Shown here: in pieces, positions 10,901-18,349 of the stretch | How positions within the stretch are numbered: position 1 is the first letter of the stretch | Layout: every line of letters begins with the position of its first letter | Assembly: GCA_002336765.1 (NCBI GenBank) | Contig: DDES01000200.1 | Location: 1-48,488 of the forward strand | Direction: 5' to 3' | Length of the DNA: 48,488 nt | From: Novosphingobium sp. UBA1948 | GTDB taxonomy: Bacteria > Pseudomonadota > Alphaproteobacteria > Sphingomonadales > Sphingomonadaceae | Translations under genes and position numbers: made by a program | The notes under the pieces: model-generated | Database searches by the model: none | What the model was told of the DNA's origin: nothing | What the model saw: only the letters and a program-made list of their open reading frames with translations

Positions 10901-11445
10901 GCGAAACCGTCGCGGATATCGTGATGCTCGACACCCCGGTGTTGACGGCGATCGATTTCTCCCTGCTCGACCGCGTTCTTCTGAAAGCCCAGGACATACG
11001 CCGCGAACGCGCGGGGTTCATTGCCCAGTGGCAGGAGGGACGGCGCATTTCGCGCACGCTTCGCAACACGCAGGCGCACGCCGCCGATCCGGCGGCAGCG
11101 CCGGGCGACTTCCACAACGACGCCGTCCGGCTGGCCTATATGCGGGCTCTCGACCGCTACGAGATCCACCCCTACGACGGTTCCGTCTTCCTTTTGAAGC
11201 CGCAGCCGAACATCATCTACCGGCTTCCGGGCGGGCGCCTGTTCCAGGCCGGAAGAAGCCTCGTGCGCGAGGACAACGGCTGGTCGGCCTATGTCGCCGA
11301 TCTGACGATCGCGGGCGCGCCGGGCGATCACGACAGCATGGTTCTCAACCCCAATGTCTGCGTGCTGTCGAACAAGATACGGGCGAGACTGAAGGCGCGT
11401 GAAGCGGGAGCTTACCGCTACGCGATGCCGCTTGCGGCGGAATGA
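4984..11445 (+). CDS. Type I polyketide synthase, KS-AT-KR-DH-ACP-TE
   Basis: A single-module polyketide synthase of 2153 residues that should extend a carrier-bound starter once and release it. The KS has Cys183 in TACSTS and His319 and His359 (CHGTGT, SNIGH). The AT has Ser633 in GHSMG; its specificity loop reads IAAH, neither the malonyl HAFH nor the methylmalonyl YASH form. The KR core begins near 1175 with TGGLGDLS, has a YVAAN active site (Tyr1340), and is preceded by a structural KR half. The DH follows it, with His1426 in an H-x4-G-x4-P pattern and Asp1597 in LLDIATG. The ACP has GGHSLI with Ser1807, and the C-terminal thioesterase has GFSGGG with Ser1956 and GDHDS. KR before DH is not the usual order. 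It has no loading module, so the divergent NRPS is the obvious upstream partner. A DH without an ER predicts an alpha,beta-unsaturated unit if all domains work. Confidence 0.93.
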   Translation: MPDNHDISPNDIAIIGMALRVPGAGNVETFWQNLRAGREAIRTLSDDELLAAGESPERFNHPNYVRRTADLPDMEMFDAEFFGLSPKEAAIMDPQHRHFLECAWEAMEDAGRTPNTVAGPVGVFAGCGMGHYFYFNVCSNRQLVDQVGMFLLRHTGNDKDFLATRASFAFDLRGPSVNVQTACSTSLVAVHQACQSLLNGETDMALAGGVTIELPHRRGYMHQEGEILSPDGHCRAFDHRAGGTVFGSGAGVVILRRLADAIADGDIVHAVIKASAVNNDGASKAGYLAPSVTGQAEAIIEAHGLAGIEADTIQYVECHGTGTYLGDPIEIEAMTQAFRQTTSRTGFCRVGSVKSNIGHLDTAAGVVGLIKTTLALKHGEIPPTLGFEKPNPSIDFAGSPFIVNDRLTPWPQAAGPRRAAVNSLGVGGTNAHIVLEQAPLDTRAAANDAEPQVLLFSARSRKAAEQAAVRLGAALTAQPALSLADAAYTLHAGRKPFEHRCVVAAADRQDAIAVLGGAEPRRIFSHTVLDAPSGATFLFPGGGAQHVGMARRLYEQDHAFRAIVDEGLAALPADAASELRAVWFEDNQAGREDAARRFLRPALQLPAILIVEVAIARLWMARGVKPAALVGHSMGENAAACIAGVLEYRDAVRLVRLRGELFETIAPGGMLSVPLSQQNLAAILPAELDIASVNAPELCVVSGLNGDLAAFQQTLAARGVEATRIAIDIAAHSRMLDGILPRFEAFLRGIRLSAPAIPMLSNRTGAWLTAAEATDPLYWTQHLRSSVLFGRNMALLSEDPGRVYIEVGPGRALSSLAKMQPGIAANQVIHSLPHPEEETDDRLHFLTALGRVWAVGLPVDFEDGWSRQGARRVSLPTYPFQHQHYFIERAATERVAAAEEPLLRLPDMADWGYRQTWRQSAADILIDAGRKPQSWLLFLDDGGVGATLAAQLRELGHDVRTVTSGDGFAKLGRNDYVLGSADGRAGYDALVAGLLEDGPFPANIVHLWLVTHDSWHRPESSFFDRLQETGFYSLLHLAQAMADTSINGTHLTVVTNGMQRVGDEPLPLPGKATVLGPGLVIPKELPGVTVRLVDIDIPTAAEKKTRRTPASLLSQLSGAKRDAGPAPWLAPLWEELLASPGNEVVALRKGRRWVPTHVALPLQPAGEAPIFRDGGTYVITGGLGDLSMAIARALAGRHAAKLVLLGRTPLPSRDSWASYRRLHAGDDRASRGIAAIVELEALGADVLYLSADVGNPEEMADALALARKRFGAIHGVLHTAGVIDDALIPLKTFSGTENVLMPKVHGTAVLDQVLAGDALDFMVLFSSTSTDTAPAGQADYVAANAYLNAFAESRTAAGRRTIAVHWGIWNEVGLAARAAGNGTRPAETKHVAAHGPLFEHWVEDAGRTQWLEFVASPARHWMWNEHRLVSGLPVLPGTGYIELIAQALAEYGMTGTPVIEDLVFLRPLAIEDNAEKRVRVRLQAQDGGFKVIVAAGGTEEASVFHPHAEALVRIEADTRPYSVQTPGTRGEQWRKSLRAREGGALRSVQEDHIRFGPRWAVLRAIDMGERQAQASLSLDASFAADLATTRLHPGLLDIATGYAMELVDGYDPAKGLWAPMSYWRIRILDTLPQEITSHIRLSDKDSLGEGYAVFDVTITDPDGHVLVEIERFVVRKLASNTSLAEAGEPEHGKGEAATTPAMLRLAAQVRQGILPSEGYEVLARALATGETQPIVSTMPLERLKARAQQVQAEADEPVQFLERPEQAGDYVAPQSEIEKTLASYWSELLGIGRIGLHDNFFDIGGHSLIAVRLFRMIRSAYAVDLPISVLFEAPTIAACAALIEKETGGHSPREEGGENAGQTDPASRPMHLVPMSAGPKNGGAPFFLCAGMLGNVLNLRHLALLVGADRPIYGLQARGLYGEQAPHETFEEMARDYIAEIRQVQPHGPYLLGGFSGGGFVAYEMARQLQAAGETVADIVMLDTPVLTAIDFSLLDRVLLKAQDIRRERAGFIAQWQEGRRISRTLRNTQAHAADPAAAPGDFHNDAVRLAYMRALDRYEIHPYDGSVFLLKPQPNIIYRLPGGRLFQAGRSLVREDNGWSAYVADLTIAGAPGDHDSMVLNPNVCVLSNKIRARLKAREAGAYRYAMPLAAE

Positions 11446-11456
11446 CAAGGCCGATG

Positions 11457-11484
11457 GCGCCCGCACGTAACATCGTGCGGGCGC
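11457..11484 (+). terminator. Rho-independent terminator after the PKS gene
   Basis: A perfect 11-bp stem (GCGCCCGCACG with its complement) around a 6-base loop begins 11 bases after the PKS stop and is followed by TTTCGCTTCT. It lies between convergent genes and may also stop tolC-family transcription from the other side, though without a T run there. Confidence 0.8.
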
Positions 11485-11492
11485 TTTCGCTT

Positions 11493-12926
11493 CTAGTTCA
11501 ACGCGACCTCGGGGGAGCGCTTTTCGCCGGGAACGGATGCGCCGACGAAATCGCTGAGCATGCCGATTTCCGCCGCCAGCGTGTATTCGGCCGCCAGTAC
11601 CTCGTATTGCGCTTCGGCGATATGGATATCGGCATTGGCGACATCCTCGTTCAGGCGGATTTCGTCATAGACGGTGCGGTCGCCGAGCTTGCGCTCCTGC
11701 TTGACGCCGTCGAGCGCGGCTTGCGCATTGCGCTTTTCCATGTGGGCGAGCCGCATGGCGTCTTCCGCACGCGCGCGCCGGGCACTGGCTGCCCGCACCG
11801 CCGCCGTCACGCCGTTGACCGCGGCATCCCGTTCGTAGGAGGCGGCCGTTTCCTCGCTGTGCTTCTGGCGAAGATCGGCAGAGCGCATGCCGCCGGTGTA
11901 GATCGGAATGGAGAAGCGGACGAACGCATTGGCGGAATGATCGCGCTCGTTGCTATAGGTTTCGCTTTCCTCGCCGTTCAGGCCGAGAGACAGCGACACC
12001 GTCGGCTTGTAGGCGCCCTTCGCCTCTTCGACGCGCGCGGTGGCGCTTTCGACCAGAGCCGATCGCTGCGCAATTCTCGGATTGTTGCGCAAAGCCGTCT
12101 CGATCAGCTCGGGTTCGGACTTGGAGAGCCGCGCGGCAAAGGAAGGCGTCTTCGCGCCGGCAGGCACCGAGATATTGTATTGGAGAAGTATCTGCTCCGC
12201 CGAGGCGAGGCCGATCTTCGCCTGCTCGCGAACGACGGCGAGCCGGGCAAGCTGGCGGTTGATATCGTTGAGATCCGCCTGGCTTGCGGCGCCCGCGGCC
12301 ACCTCGGTGCTCACGCTGTCGCGCAGCCGGCGCAGCTGCTGTTCCTGCCGTTGCCGCACGGCAATCGTCGTTTTCTGGCGCTGCACGGCGGCGTTCGCCA
12401 GAAGCACCCCATAGGTCGTGGAGAGCAGGCTATCCTTCGCCGCTTCGCCGGCTGCCCGATGAGAGGCTCTGGCCGCCTTCATGGCCGCCTGCGCGCGGCC
12501 ACCCTGATAGAGCGGCACCTCGACCGACAGGCCATAGGAATATTCGCTGCCGGAAGCCGCGCCGGGGAACGAATTGCTGCGCTCCTGCAGGAGGCCGGCC
12601 TGCGCGTTCAAAGAGACCGTCGGCAGCATCATCGCCCGCGCCTTGGCAATCTCCTCGCCCGCCGCATCGCGCCTCGCCAAGGCGGCAAGCACCTCGGGCG
12701 TCGCCAGGGTCGAAGCGAATTCGGCCTGATGGAAGGAGTGCGTCTGCTCGGTCTGACGGATCGGGACAGTGATCGAACCGGTTGTTTCCGAAGAACAGGG
12801 AGCGTTCAGGCTGGTCGTCGCCTTGCAGGACCCGTCTTTGGAGACCTGCTTGCCCGTCGTTGCGCAGCCCGAAAGTATAACCAGGCAACCAAAGAGAATA
12901 AAATTTCTCTTATTTTTGAATCTCAT
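11493..12926 (-). CDS. TolC-family outer membrane lipoprotein
   Basis: This 477-residue outer membrane efflux-type protein has a lipoprotein signal peptide ending in the lipobox LSGC (MRFKNKRNFILFG start). The body is rich in Ala, Gln, Glu and Arg with two matching halves, typical of the TolC/OEP alpha-barrel tunnel family. The ATG at 12926 is chosen over one 24 bases upstream because AGGGGCGG precedes it at good spacing and the signal peptide then begins directly. It is transcribed convergently with the PKS gene. No inner-membrane pump or adaptor lies beside it, so it is an orphan tunnel. It may export the NRPS/PKS product or serve the polysaccharide machinery; the sequence does not decide. 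Confidence 0.85.
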   Translation of the reverse strand: MRFKNKRNFILFGCLVILSGCATTGKQVSKDGSCKATTSLNAPCSSETTGSITVPIRQTEQTHSFHQAEFASTLATPEVLAALARRDAAGEEIAKARAMMLPTVSLNAQAGLLQERSNSFPGAASGSEYSYGLSVEVPLYQGGRAQAAMKAARASHRAAGEAAKDSLLSTTYGVLLANAAVQRQKTTIAVRQRQEQQLRRLRDSVSTEVAAGAASQADLNDINRQLARLAVVREQAKIGLASAEQILLQYNISVPAGAKTPSFAARLSKSEPELIETALRNNPRIAQRSALVESATARVEEAKGAYKPTVSLSLGLNGEESETYSNERDHSANAFVRFSIPIYTGGMRSADLRQKHSEETAASYERDAAVNGVTAAVRAASARRARAEDAMRLAHMEKRNAQAALDGVKQERKLGDRTVYDEIRLNEDVANADIHIAEAQYEVLAAEYTLAAEIGMLSDFVGASVPGEKRSPEVALN

Positions 12927-13162
12927 TGGTACCGCCCCTATGGAAGGCAATTCCCGTCGATTGCCAATACTCTCGCGTCACCGCGCAGAATTTTTCGGCG
13001 GTTCGCCTTCCTATCAAGGTGTAAACAAACGTAGTTAACAAACGGTGAAATCATCGGGGGCCGAACCGGGCTCATCAATCATTTGATAAAGCTTGATTGG
13101 TATGAAATGAGCTTGGCCGCCTCTCAGCCGCCAGATGCTTCCGAACTCTGCGGGAACTGCAA

Positions 13163-14515
13163 ATGCAGATGGCCTTTTCTCAAAAGCGTATCGCAACCGG
13201 CGCCATATGGACCGTCGCGACCCACGGCGTGAGCGTCGCGATCCGCTTCGTCGTCAACGTCATCCTTTCGCGCCTCGTCTCCCCCGAGGTGCTCGGGACG
13301 CTGATGGTCATCAATACGCTCAAGGTCGGCATGGAGCTCGTGACGGATGTCGGCATCGGGCAGAACATCGTCATCAGCCCGAACAGCGAAAAGCGAAGCT
13401 TCCGCGACACCGCATGGACCTTCCAGGTCCTGAGAGGTTTCCTGCTGTTCGGCCTGCTGTCGCTTGCCGCCTATCCGCTCGCACAACTCTACGACATTCC
13501 CGCATTGGCGATACAGTTGAGCGCGGTATCGATCGTCATCATCGGGATGGGGTCGCTGTCGATCTACTATCTGCAACGGCGCATCGAGATCGTGCGCCTG
13601 AACCTGTTCGACCTTGCCATGGATGTCGCAGGATCGATCGTGGCGGTGGTCCTGACCTTCATGAGCCCCACGATCTGGGGCCTTATCATCGCAAACATCA
13701 TCGCCATCGCCATCCGGGCGGGCATGGCGTATCTCCTGCCCGACGCCCGCAACTGGTTCGCCATCCACAAGGAGCACGCGCGCGAAATCCTTTCGCTCGG
13801 AAAGTGGATCTTCCTGTCCTCGCTGCTCTCCTTCCTCAGCTTCAATTTCGACAAGCTCTTTCTCGCCCAGGCCCTGCCGCTTGCCGTGGTCGGCGTCTAT
13901 TCCATCGCGCGCGGCATCGCAGACCTTCCCACCATGGTGGCGGGACGGCTGAGCCACCAGCTCGTCTTTCCGCTGATCGCGGCGCACAAGACCGGCGACA
14001 AGGACGCCCTGCGGCGTCACATCTCCCCGCTTCGGATGAAGCTGCTGCTGCTGCTCGCCTTCGGCGTCGCCGCCGGCGTATCCCTCTCGGACATTGCCAT
14101 CGAACTCGTCTACGACGACCGCTACCAGGATGCAGGCTGGATGCTCGCCGTGCTGCTCTTCGGCGTCTGGATGGCATCGCTCAGCGTGATCAACGACTAC
14201 ACCCTGCTCGGCCTCGGCAAGCCGGTCTATGGCGCCTTCGGCAATTTCGCGAAGCTGCTTTGCCTGGTCGTCGCCATGACCTTGGGTACCCAGGCCTTCG
14301 GCCTTCCCGGCGCGCTCGTAGCCATCGTGCTCGGCGAGTTCCTGCGATATGTACCCGCCGTGATCGGGCTGCACCGCGAGGGGCTGTCGTTTGTCAGGCA
14401 GGATCTCCTGGCCAATGCGCTGATGCTTTTGCTGGTCGCATTCTTTCTGTTCCTTCGCCACCAACTCGGCTTCGGCTCGCCTTTCGAAGGCATGCCGGCC
14501 CTGTTCGCCTCCTAG
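13163..14515 (+). CDS. Polysaccharide flippase, Wzx/ExoT type
   Basis: This 450-residue, multi-spanning protein has the pattern of the oligosaccharide flippase (MATE/MOP) family: an N-terminal amphipathic stretch, then about 12 hydrophobic segments including IRFVVNVILSRLVSPEVLGT, the usual first-helix signature. It should move lipid-linked repeat units across the inner membrane. It is followed after 9 bases by a GT2 gene, so the two are co-transcribed. ATG 13163 and ATG 13169 are both possible; neither has a strong ribosome site. The glycosyltransferases, polymerase and export proteins downstream fit a Wzx/Wzy-dependent pathway. Confidence 0.85.
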   Translation: MQMAFSQKRIATGAIWTVATHGVSVAIRFVVNVILSRLVSPEVLGTLMVINTLKVGMELVTDVGIGQNIVISPNSEKRSFRDTAWTFQVLRGFLLFGLLSLAAYPLAQLYDIPALAIQLSAVSIVIIGMGSLSIYYLQRRIEIVRLNLFDLAMDVAGSIVAVVLTFMSPTIWGLIIANIIAIAIRAGMAYLLPDARNWFAIHKEHAREILSLGKWIFLSSLLSFLSFNFDKLFLAQALPLAVVGVYSIARGIADLPTMVAGRLSHQLVFPLIAAHKTGDKDALRRHISPLRMKLLLLLAFGVAAGVSLSDIAIELVYDDRYQDAGWMLAVLLFGVWMASLSVINDYTLLGLGKPVYGAFGNFAKLLCLVVAMTLGTQAFGLPGALVAIVLGEFLRYVPAVIGLHREGLSFVRQDLLANALMLLLVAFFLFLRHQLGFGSPFEGMPALFAS

Positions 14516-14524
14516 CGGGTCCCC

Positions 14525-15493
14525 ATGCAGACTGGCCAACCGACGACTGGCATCGTTCTGATCGGACGCAACGAAGGCGAACGCCTCGTCGCAGGCCTCG
14601 AATCGCTGGGCTTCCATGCCGCAAGGGCGGTCTATGTCGATTCCGGCTCGACGGATAACAGCATCCGGGAGGCTGCCAGCCGGGGCGTCGCCGTGGTGGA
14701 ACTGCCGCAGGACCAGCCCTTCACCGCGGCGCGCGCACGAAACGCCGGCTTCCTCGAACTCGTCAGGCTGTATCCGGATACTAGCTTCGTGCAGTTCCTG
14801 GACGGCGACTGCCGGCTCCAGTCCGACTGGCTCGGCACGGCCCTCGATTTCCTGGCCGGCCACGAGGACGTGGCCATCGTCAGCGGCCGGCTGAGGGAAA
14901 TGCATCCCGAACGATCGGTTTACAATTACCTCTGCGACCGCGAATGGGATACGCCCGTCGGCGAGGCGGACGCCTGCGGCGGTATCTGCCTCGTCCGGCG
15001 GCCGGCATTCGAGGCCGTATCGGGTTTCCGCCCGCAGCTGATTGCCGGCGAGGAACCCGAAATGTGCCTGCGGCTTCGCGAAAAGGGGTGGAAAATCTGG
15101 CGCGTGGACGCCGACATGGCCAGCCACGATGCGAACATGCTGCGGTTCTCGCAATGGTGGCGGCGATCGGTGCGCGCGGGTTACGCCTTCACCGAGGTCA
15201 CCCTTCTCCACAGGCATTCACCGAAGCGTATCTGGAAACGCAATGTGGTGAGCGCGCTTCTATGGGGTTGCGTCCTGCCCCTCCTCATCCTCGCGGGCGG
15301 GATCGTCCATCCGGCCTTCCTGGCGCTTGCGGCCATCTATCCGCTGCAAGTCGCAAGGATCGCACTTCGTTCGAATGACTGGCGGAGAGCGTTCTTCTTC
15401 GTGCTCGGGAAATTTTCCGAGACGCAGGGCATCTTCAAATTCGCCATCGGCAAGATGCTCGGCAAGCGCCAACGGCTGATCGAATATAAATAG
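14525..15493 (+). CDS. Family 2 glycosyltransferase with C-terminal membrane segments
   Basis: A 322-residue GT-A-fold transferase. DSGSTD at 39-44 is the nucleotide-sugar loop and DGDC at 93-96 the metal-binding DxD motif. A CGGICLVRR/EEPEMCLRLREKGW region matches the acceptor-side acidic motif. Near residue 245-285 there are hydrophobic segments that would anchor it to the inner membrane. It lies 9 bases behind the flippase gene and should add a sugar to the exopolysaccharide repeat. The sugar cannot be read from the sequence. Its stop lies 10 bases from that of the opposing GT4 gene. Confidence 0.85.
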   Translation: MQTGQPTTGIVLIGRNEGERLVAGLESLGFHAARAVYVDSGSTDNSIREAASRGVAVVELPQDQPFTAARARNAGFLELVRLYPDTSFVQFLDGDCRLQSDWLGTALDFLAGHEDVAIVSGRLREMHPERSVYNYLCDREWDTPVGEADACGGICLVRRPAFEAVSGFRPQLIAGEEPEMCLRLREKGWKIWRVDADMASHDANMLRFSQWWRRSVRAGYAFTEVTLLHRHSPKRIWKRNVVSALLWGCVLPLLILAGGIVHPAFLALAAIYPLQVARIALRSNDWRRAFFFVLGKFSETQGIFKFAIGKMLGKRQRLIEYK

Positions 15494-15503
15494 CAACGCC
15501 TTC

Positions 15504-16721
15504 TCAGGCGTCCGCCTGCCGCCCCTTCGTCCTGAAAAGGGTTTCCAGGGTCTCCGCAAGGGTATGGATATCGTGCAGGCGGGCGACGCGGTTACGGCCG
15601 GCCTTGCCCATTTCATCGAGCTTTTCCCTGGGCAGCGCGAGCGCCTGGCGGATGGCGGCTGCCAGCGCGTTTTCGTCGCCAGGAGAAATCAGCCAGCCGC
15701 ACTGTTCATCGACCAGTTCTGGAATGCCGGCGATGGAGGTCGTAATGACCGGCCGGCCGAGCGCCAGCGCCTCCATAAGCACGATGGGCAGGCCTTCCGC
15801 ATAGCTCGGCAGCAGGAATATCCGCCCTTCGGCAATGAGCCGGCGCACCTCCTCGTTCGAGGCCCAGCCGTAAAGGCTCACCTGATCCGCGACGCCGTGA
15901 CGGGCGATCTCTCTTTCGACCTCCGCCCGGCTTTCGCCGTCCCCCGCCAGGATCACGCGCAAGTCGGGATAGTCGGCACGCAGCGCCGCGACCGCGGCCG
16001 GGATATGAACCTGCCCCTTTTGCGGGCAAAGCCGCCCGACACAGACCACCGTCCTGCTGTCATCCTCGGCCGGTGGCGCGACCTGAAAATCCCCGAGCGG
16101 GATGCCGCAGCGGGCGACGTGAATCTTGTTCGCGTCCTGCGGCTTGGCGCAAAGGTCGGAAAGCCGCTTGCGGCAATAGTCCGAGATCGCCACGACGAAG
16201 GCGGCATTGTCGATCTTCAGGTCGAAGCTGAGGGTCGGTGCTTCGACGAATTCATCCGGCCCATGCGCGGTGAAGCTGTAGGAAGGCCCGCCCATGGCAC
16301 GCGCAAGCATGGCGACGGCCGCAGCATTGGTGCCGAAATGCGCATGGACATGCTCTATGCCGGCGCGCCTCGCCTTCTGCCGAAAGCTCGCCGCCTCCAT
16401 GAAATAGGCGATGTGCCGGACGAGACCGCCGCCCGAATTGCGCAGCAATCGCCGCCAGAGCGGCACCGCGCGCAGAACACCGGGCAGATTGCCAAAAACC
16501 TCCCGGGCGGCCGAAAGCAGCAGACCGGGCATGTCTTTGTCGAGAAGATAGGTCGTGCGGTCGGCTTCCTGCCTGTCCCTGGCGTCCACCAGTGGCGCGT
16601 GGAAGCGGCGAACCGCGAAACGCTCGATCGTAACCCCTCGCGCCTCGAGGGCTTCGATTTCACGGCGGATGAACGTCCCGCTCGGTGCCGGATAGGTATT
16701 GAGAAGATAGGCGATGTTCAT
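15504..16721 (-). CDS. Family 4 glycosyltransferase, colanic-acid/capsule type
   Basis: The protein is a GT-B-fold retaining glycosyltransferase of 405 residues. The N-terminal MNIAYLLNTYPAPSGTF and HAHFGTNAA near residue 128 belong to the acceptor domain; VCVGRLCPQKGQ and the EGLPIVLMEA motif (E-x7-E) near 315 form the donor site. ATG 16721 is preferred to one 21 bases upstream because GGAG lies 8 bases before it. It is the last gene of a leftward run after the export and chain-length genes, with a 42-base gap to the latter. It probably builds the same repeat unit as the neighbouring GT2 enzymes. Confidence 0.87.
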   Translation of the reverse strand: MNIAYLLNTYPAPSGTFIRREIEALEARGVTIERFAVRRFHAPLVDARDRQEADRTTYLLDKDMPGLLLSAAREVFGNLPGVLRAVPLWRRLLRNSGGGLVRHIAYFMEAASFRQKARRAGIEHVHAHFGTNAAAVAMLARAMGGPSYSFTAHGPDEFVEAPTLSFDLKIDNAAFVVAISDYCRKRLSDLCAKPQDANKIHVARCGIPLGDFQVAPPAEDDSRTVVCVGRLCPQKGQVHIPAAVAALRADYPDLRVILAGDGESRAEVEREIARHGVADQVSLYGWASNEEVRRLIAEGRIFLLPSYAEGLPIVLMEALALGRPVITTSIAGIPELVDEQCGWLISPGDENALAAAIRQALALPREKLDEMGKAGRNRVARLHDIHTLAETLETLFRTKGRQADA

Positions 16722-16763
16722 TCGCTCGCTCCGGCGGAACAATCCGCTGCCCGCAATCGCGCT

Positions 16764-18311
16764 TTACCCGACGCTCTTCAAGGACGGAGCAGGCTTCTTG
16801 CCGCCGCCGCCGACCAACGAGCGCTGACGGGTGAGAAGCGAGAAGAACGGAGACAGCACCTTCTGCATGCCTTTCTCATCGGACTTGTTCACCAGCGTGC
16901 CGACAAGCTTCTCCCGCACGGCCGGCGCCATCCGGAGGCCGCTTTCGATATCCTCTTCCGTCGTCTCTCCCCACTCGACGACCAGAAGGGTGCCATCCAG
17001 CATGGAGGCGGCGGCATGCACATCGCCGACGGCCAGCATCGGCGGCAGGTCGAAGACGACGAGGTCATAATGCCGGAAGGACGGCAGGAGGCGTTCCATC
17101 GCAGGCGACCACAGCATTTGCGCCGCCTTTTCCGGAGCCTGGCCGGTGCCAAGCGGCAGGAAGGAAAGACCTGTCGTGGGATCGGTCGTGATCCGTGAGG
17201 CAAGATCGACGCTCTCGGTTCCCAGAAGATCGACCAGCCCGACTCGGGCCGATGGGGCCAGAGCCGTGGAAAGCGACATGTCGTAGGGCTGCGCATCCAC
17301 GAGGAGAACACGCTTGCCCGCACCGGCATTCATCAAGGCCAGATTGGCGGCAGCCGTGCTCTTGCCCTCGCCGCCACTGACGGAGGTGACGCCCAGCAGC
17401 CGCCCGCCGCGTGCATCCGTGCCCGCACCGATCAGAACGCTCGCATAGCGCAGCGCGTACCAGAGGGGAGAAAACGGCTTGTCGACGACTTCCCGCAGCG
17501 AAGCGGTTCCGCCTGTCCGGGGTACAAGGCCGAAACAGGGGCGGCCCGTGACCTGCTGAACCTGCTCGGCGCTGCGCACGCGCCTGTCGAAGAAGGCGGC
17601 GGCTATCGCGGCGCCAAAGCCCATTGCCAGCCCGACCGCACCGGCAGCGACAATGATGAAAAGACCGCGCATATTGCTCTTGTAGAGCGGCGGCAGGGCT
17701 TCCGAGACGATCTTCGCCTTCGGGCCGGCTTCCTGCAGGCGGTCCCTCAGCCAGCCGCTGCCGGCTTCCGCCGCATCGCTGCGGTCCCGGTCCAGCTTTG
17801 AGAGATAGCTGCGCGCGACGGCATTGGCGATTTCCGCCGCACGAGCGGGATCGACGTCGGAATAATCGATGTTGACGAGGTTGCTGAGTCCGACCCGCGC
17901 CACGCTCAGCGGCCGGCGGATGCGCTCCAGGACAGCCGCGTCGAGACCCTTCTGCGCAGCCTCTCCGGCGCTGTTGCCATCTGCCGTCCTGGCGACGTCG
18001 GCGATCACCGAGTCGGACGAAATGATCTGGATCTGGGTCTCGAGAAACGTCGGATCGAACTGGGATTCGGTATAGACCGCATCGTCGCGGATGATCGAAA
18101 GCCGGACATTCGTGACGTTGAGGGTCGTGGACGCCGTATAGACGTCCGTGCGCAGCAGCACGACCAGCATCGCCGCCAGAACGCACAGGACCGGGAACGG
18201 CAAGACGATGAGGGGACGGCTGATGATCGCCTTCAGCATCCAGCGCCAGTCGTAGGCGCTGTCCGGTGCTATCGGCAATGATCTGTCACCCGTCGTCAAT
18301 CTGCTGTCCAT
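16764..18311 (-). CDS. Wzc/ExoP-like chain-length protein with BY-kinase-type ATPase domain
   Basis: An inner-membrane co-polymerase of 515 residues that controls chain length and assembly of the polysaccharide. Membrane segments lie at about 33-53 and 215-240; the C-terminal cytoplasmic domain has Walker A SGGEGKSTAAA near 310, Walker A' VLLVDAQ near 335 and Walker B LVVFDLPP near 412. Two features are odd. The periplasmic part is only about 160 residues with no long coiled coil, and the C-terminus has no tyrosine cluster, which BY-kinases normally use for autophosphorylation. It may act as an ATPase or docking protein instead. It follows the export-protein gene by 38 bases, in one operon. 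Confidence 0.85.
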   Translation of the reverse strand: MDSRLTTGDRSLPIAPDSAYDWRWMLKAIISRPLIVLPFPVLCVLAAMLVVLLRTDVYTASTTLNVTNVRLSIIRDDAVYTESQFDPTFLETQIQIISSDSVIADVARTADGNSAGEAAQKGLDAAVLERIRRPLSVARVGLSNLVNIDYSDVDPARAAEIANAVARSYLSKLDRDRSDAAEAGSGWLRDRLQEAGPKAKIVSEALPPLYKSNMRGLFIIVAAGAVGLAMGFGAAIAAAFFDRRVRSAEQVQQVTGRPCFGLVPRTGGTASLREVVDKPFSPLWYALRYASVLIGAGTDARGGRLLGVTSVSGGEGKSTAAANLALMNAGAGKRVLLVDAQPYDMSLSTALAPSARVGLVDLLGTESVDLASRITTDPTTGLSFLPLGTGQAPEKAAQMLWSPAMERLLPSFRHYDLVVFDLPPMLAVGDVHAAASMLDGTLLVVEWGETTEEDIESGLRMAPAVREKLVGTLVNKSDEKGMQKVLSPFFSLLTRQRSLVGGGGKKPAPSLKSVG

Positions 18312-18349
18312 CGGCTTCCCAATCCTACAAATGATATATCCGCTCGCGC

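Noticed and set aside
13124..15217. A 697-codon minus-strand frame opposite the flippase and GT2 genes
   Set aside because: Rich in Asp, Gln, His and Arg, as mirror frames of membrane proteins are; no recognisable domain.
16764..18311. ParA-type plasmid partition protein
   Set aside because: The Walker motifs resemble ParA/MinD, but the two membrane segments, the periplasmic region and the polysaccharide neighbours identify a Wzc/ExoP-type protein.
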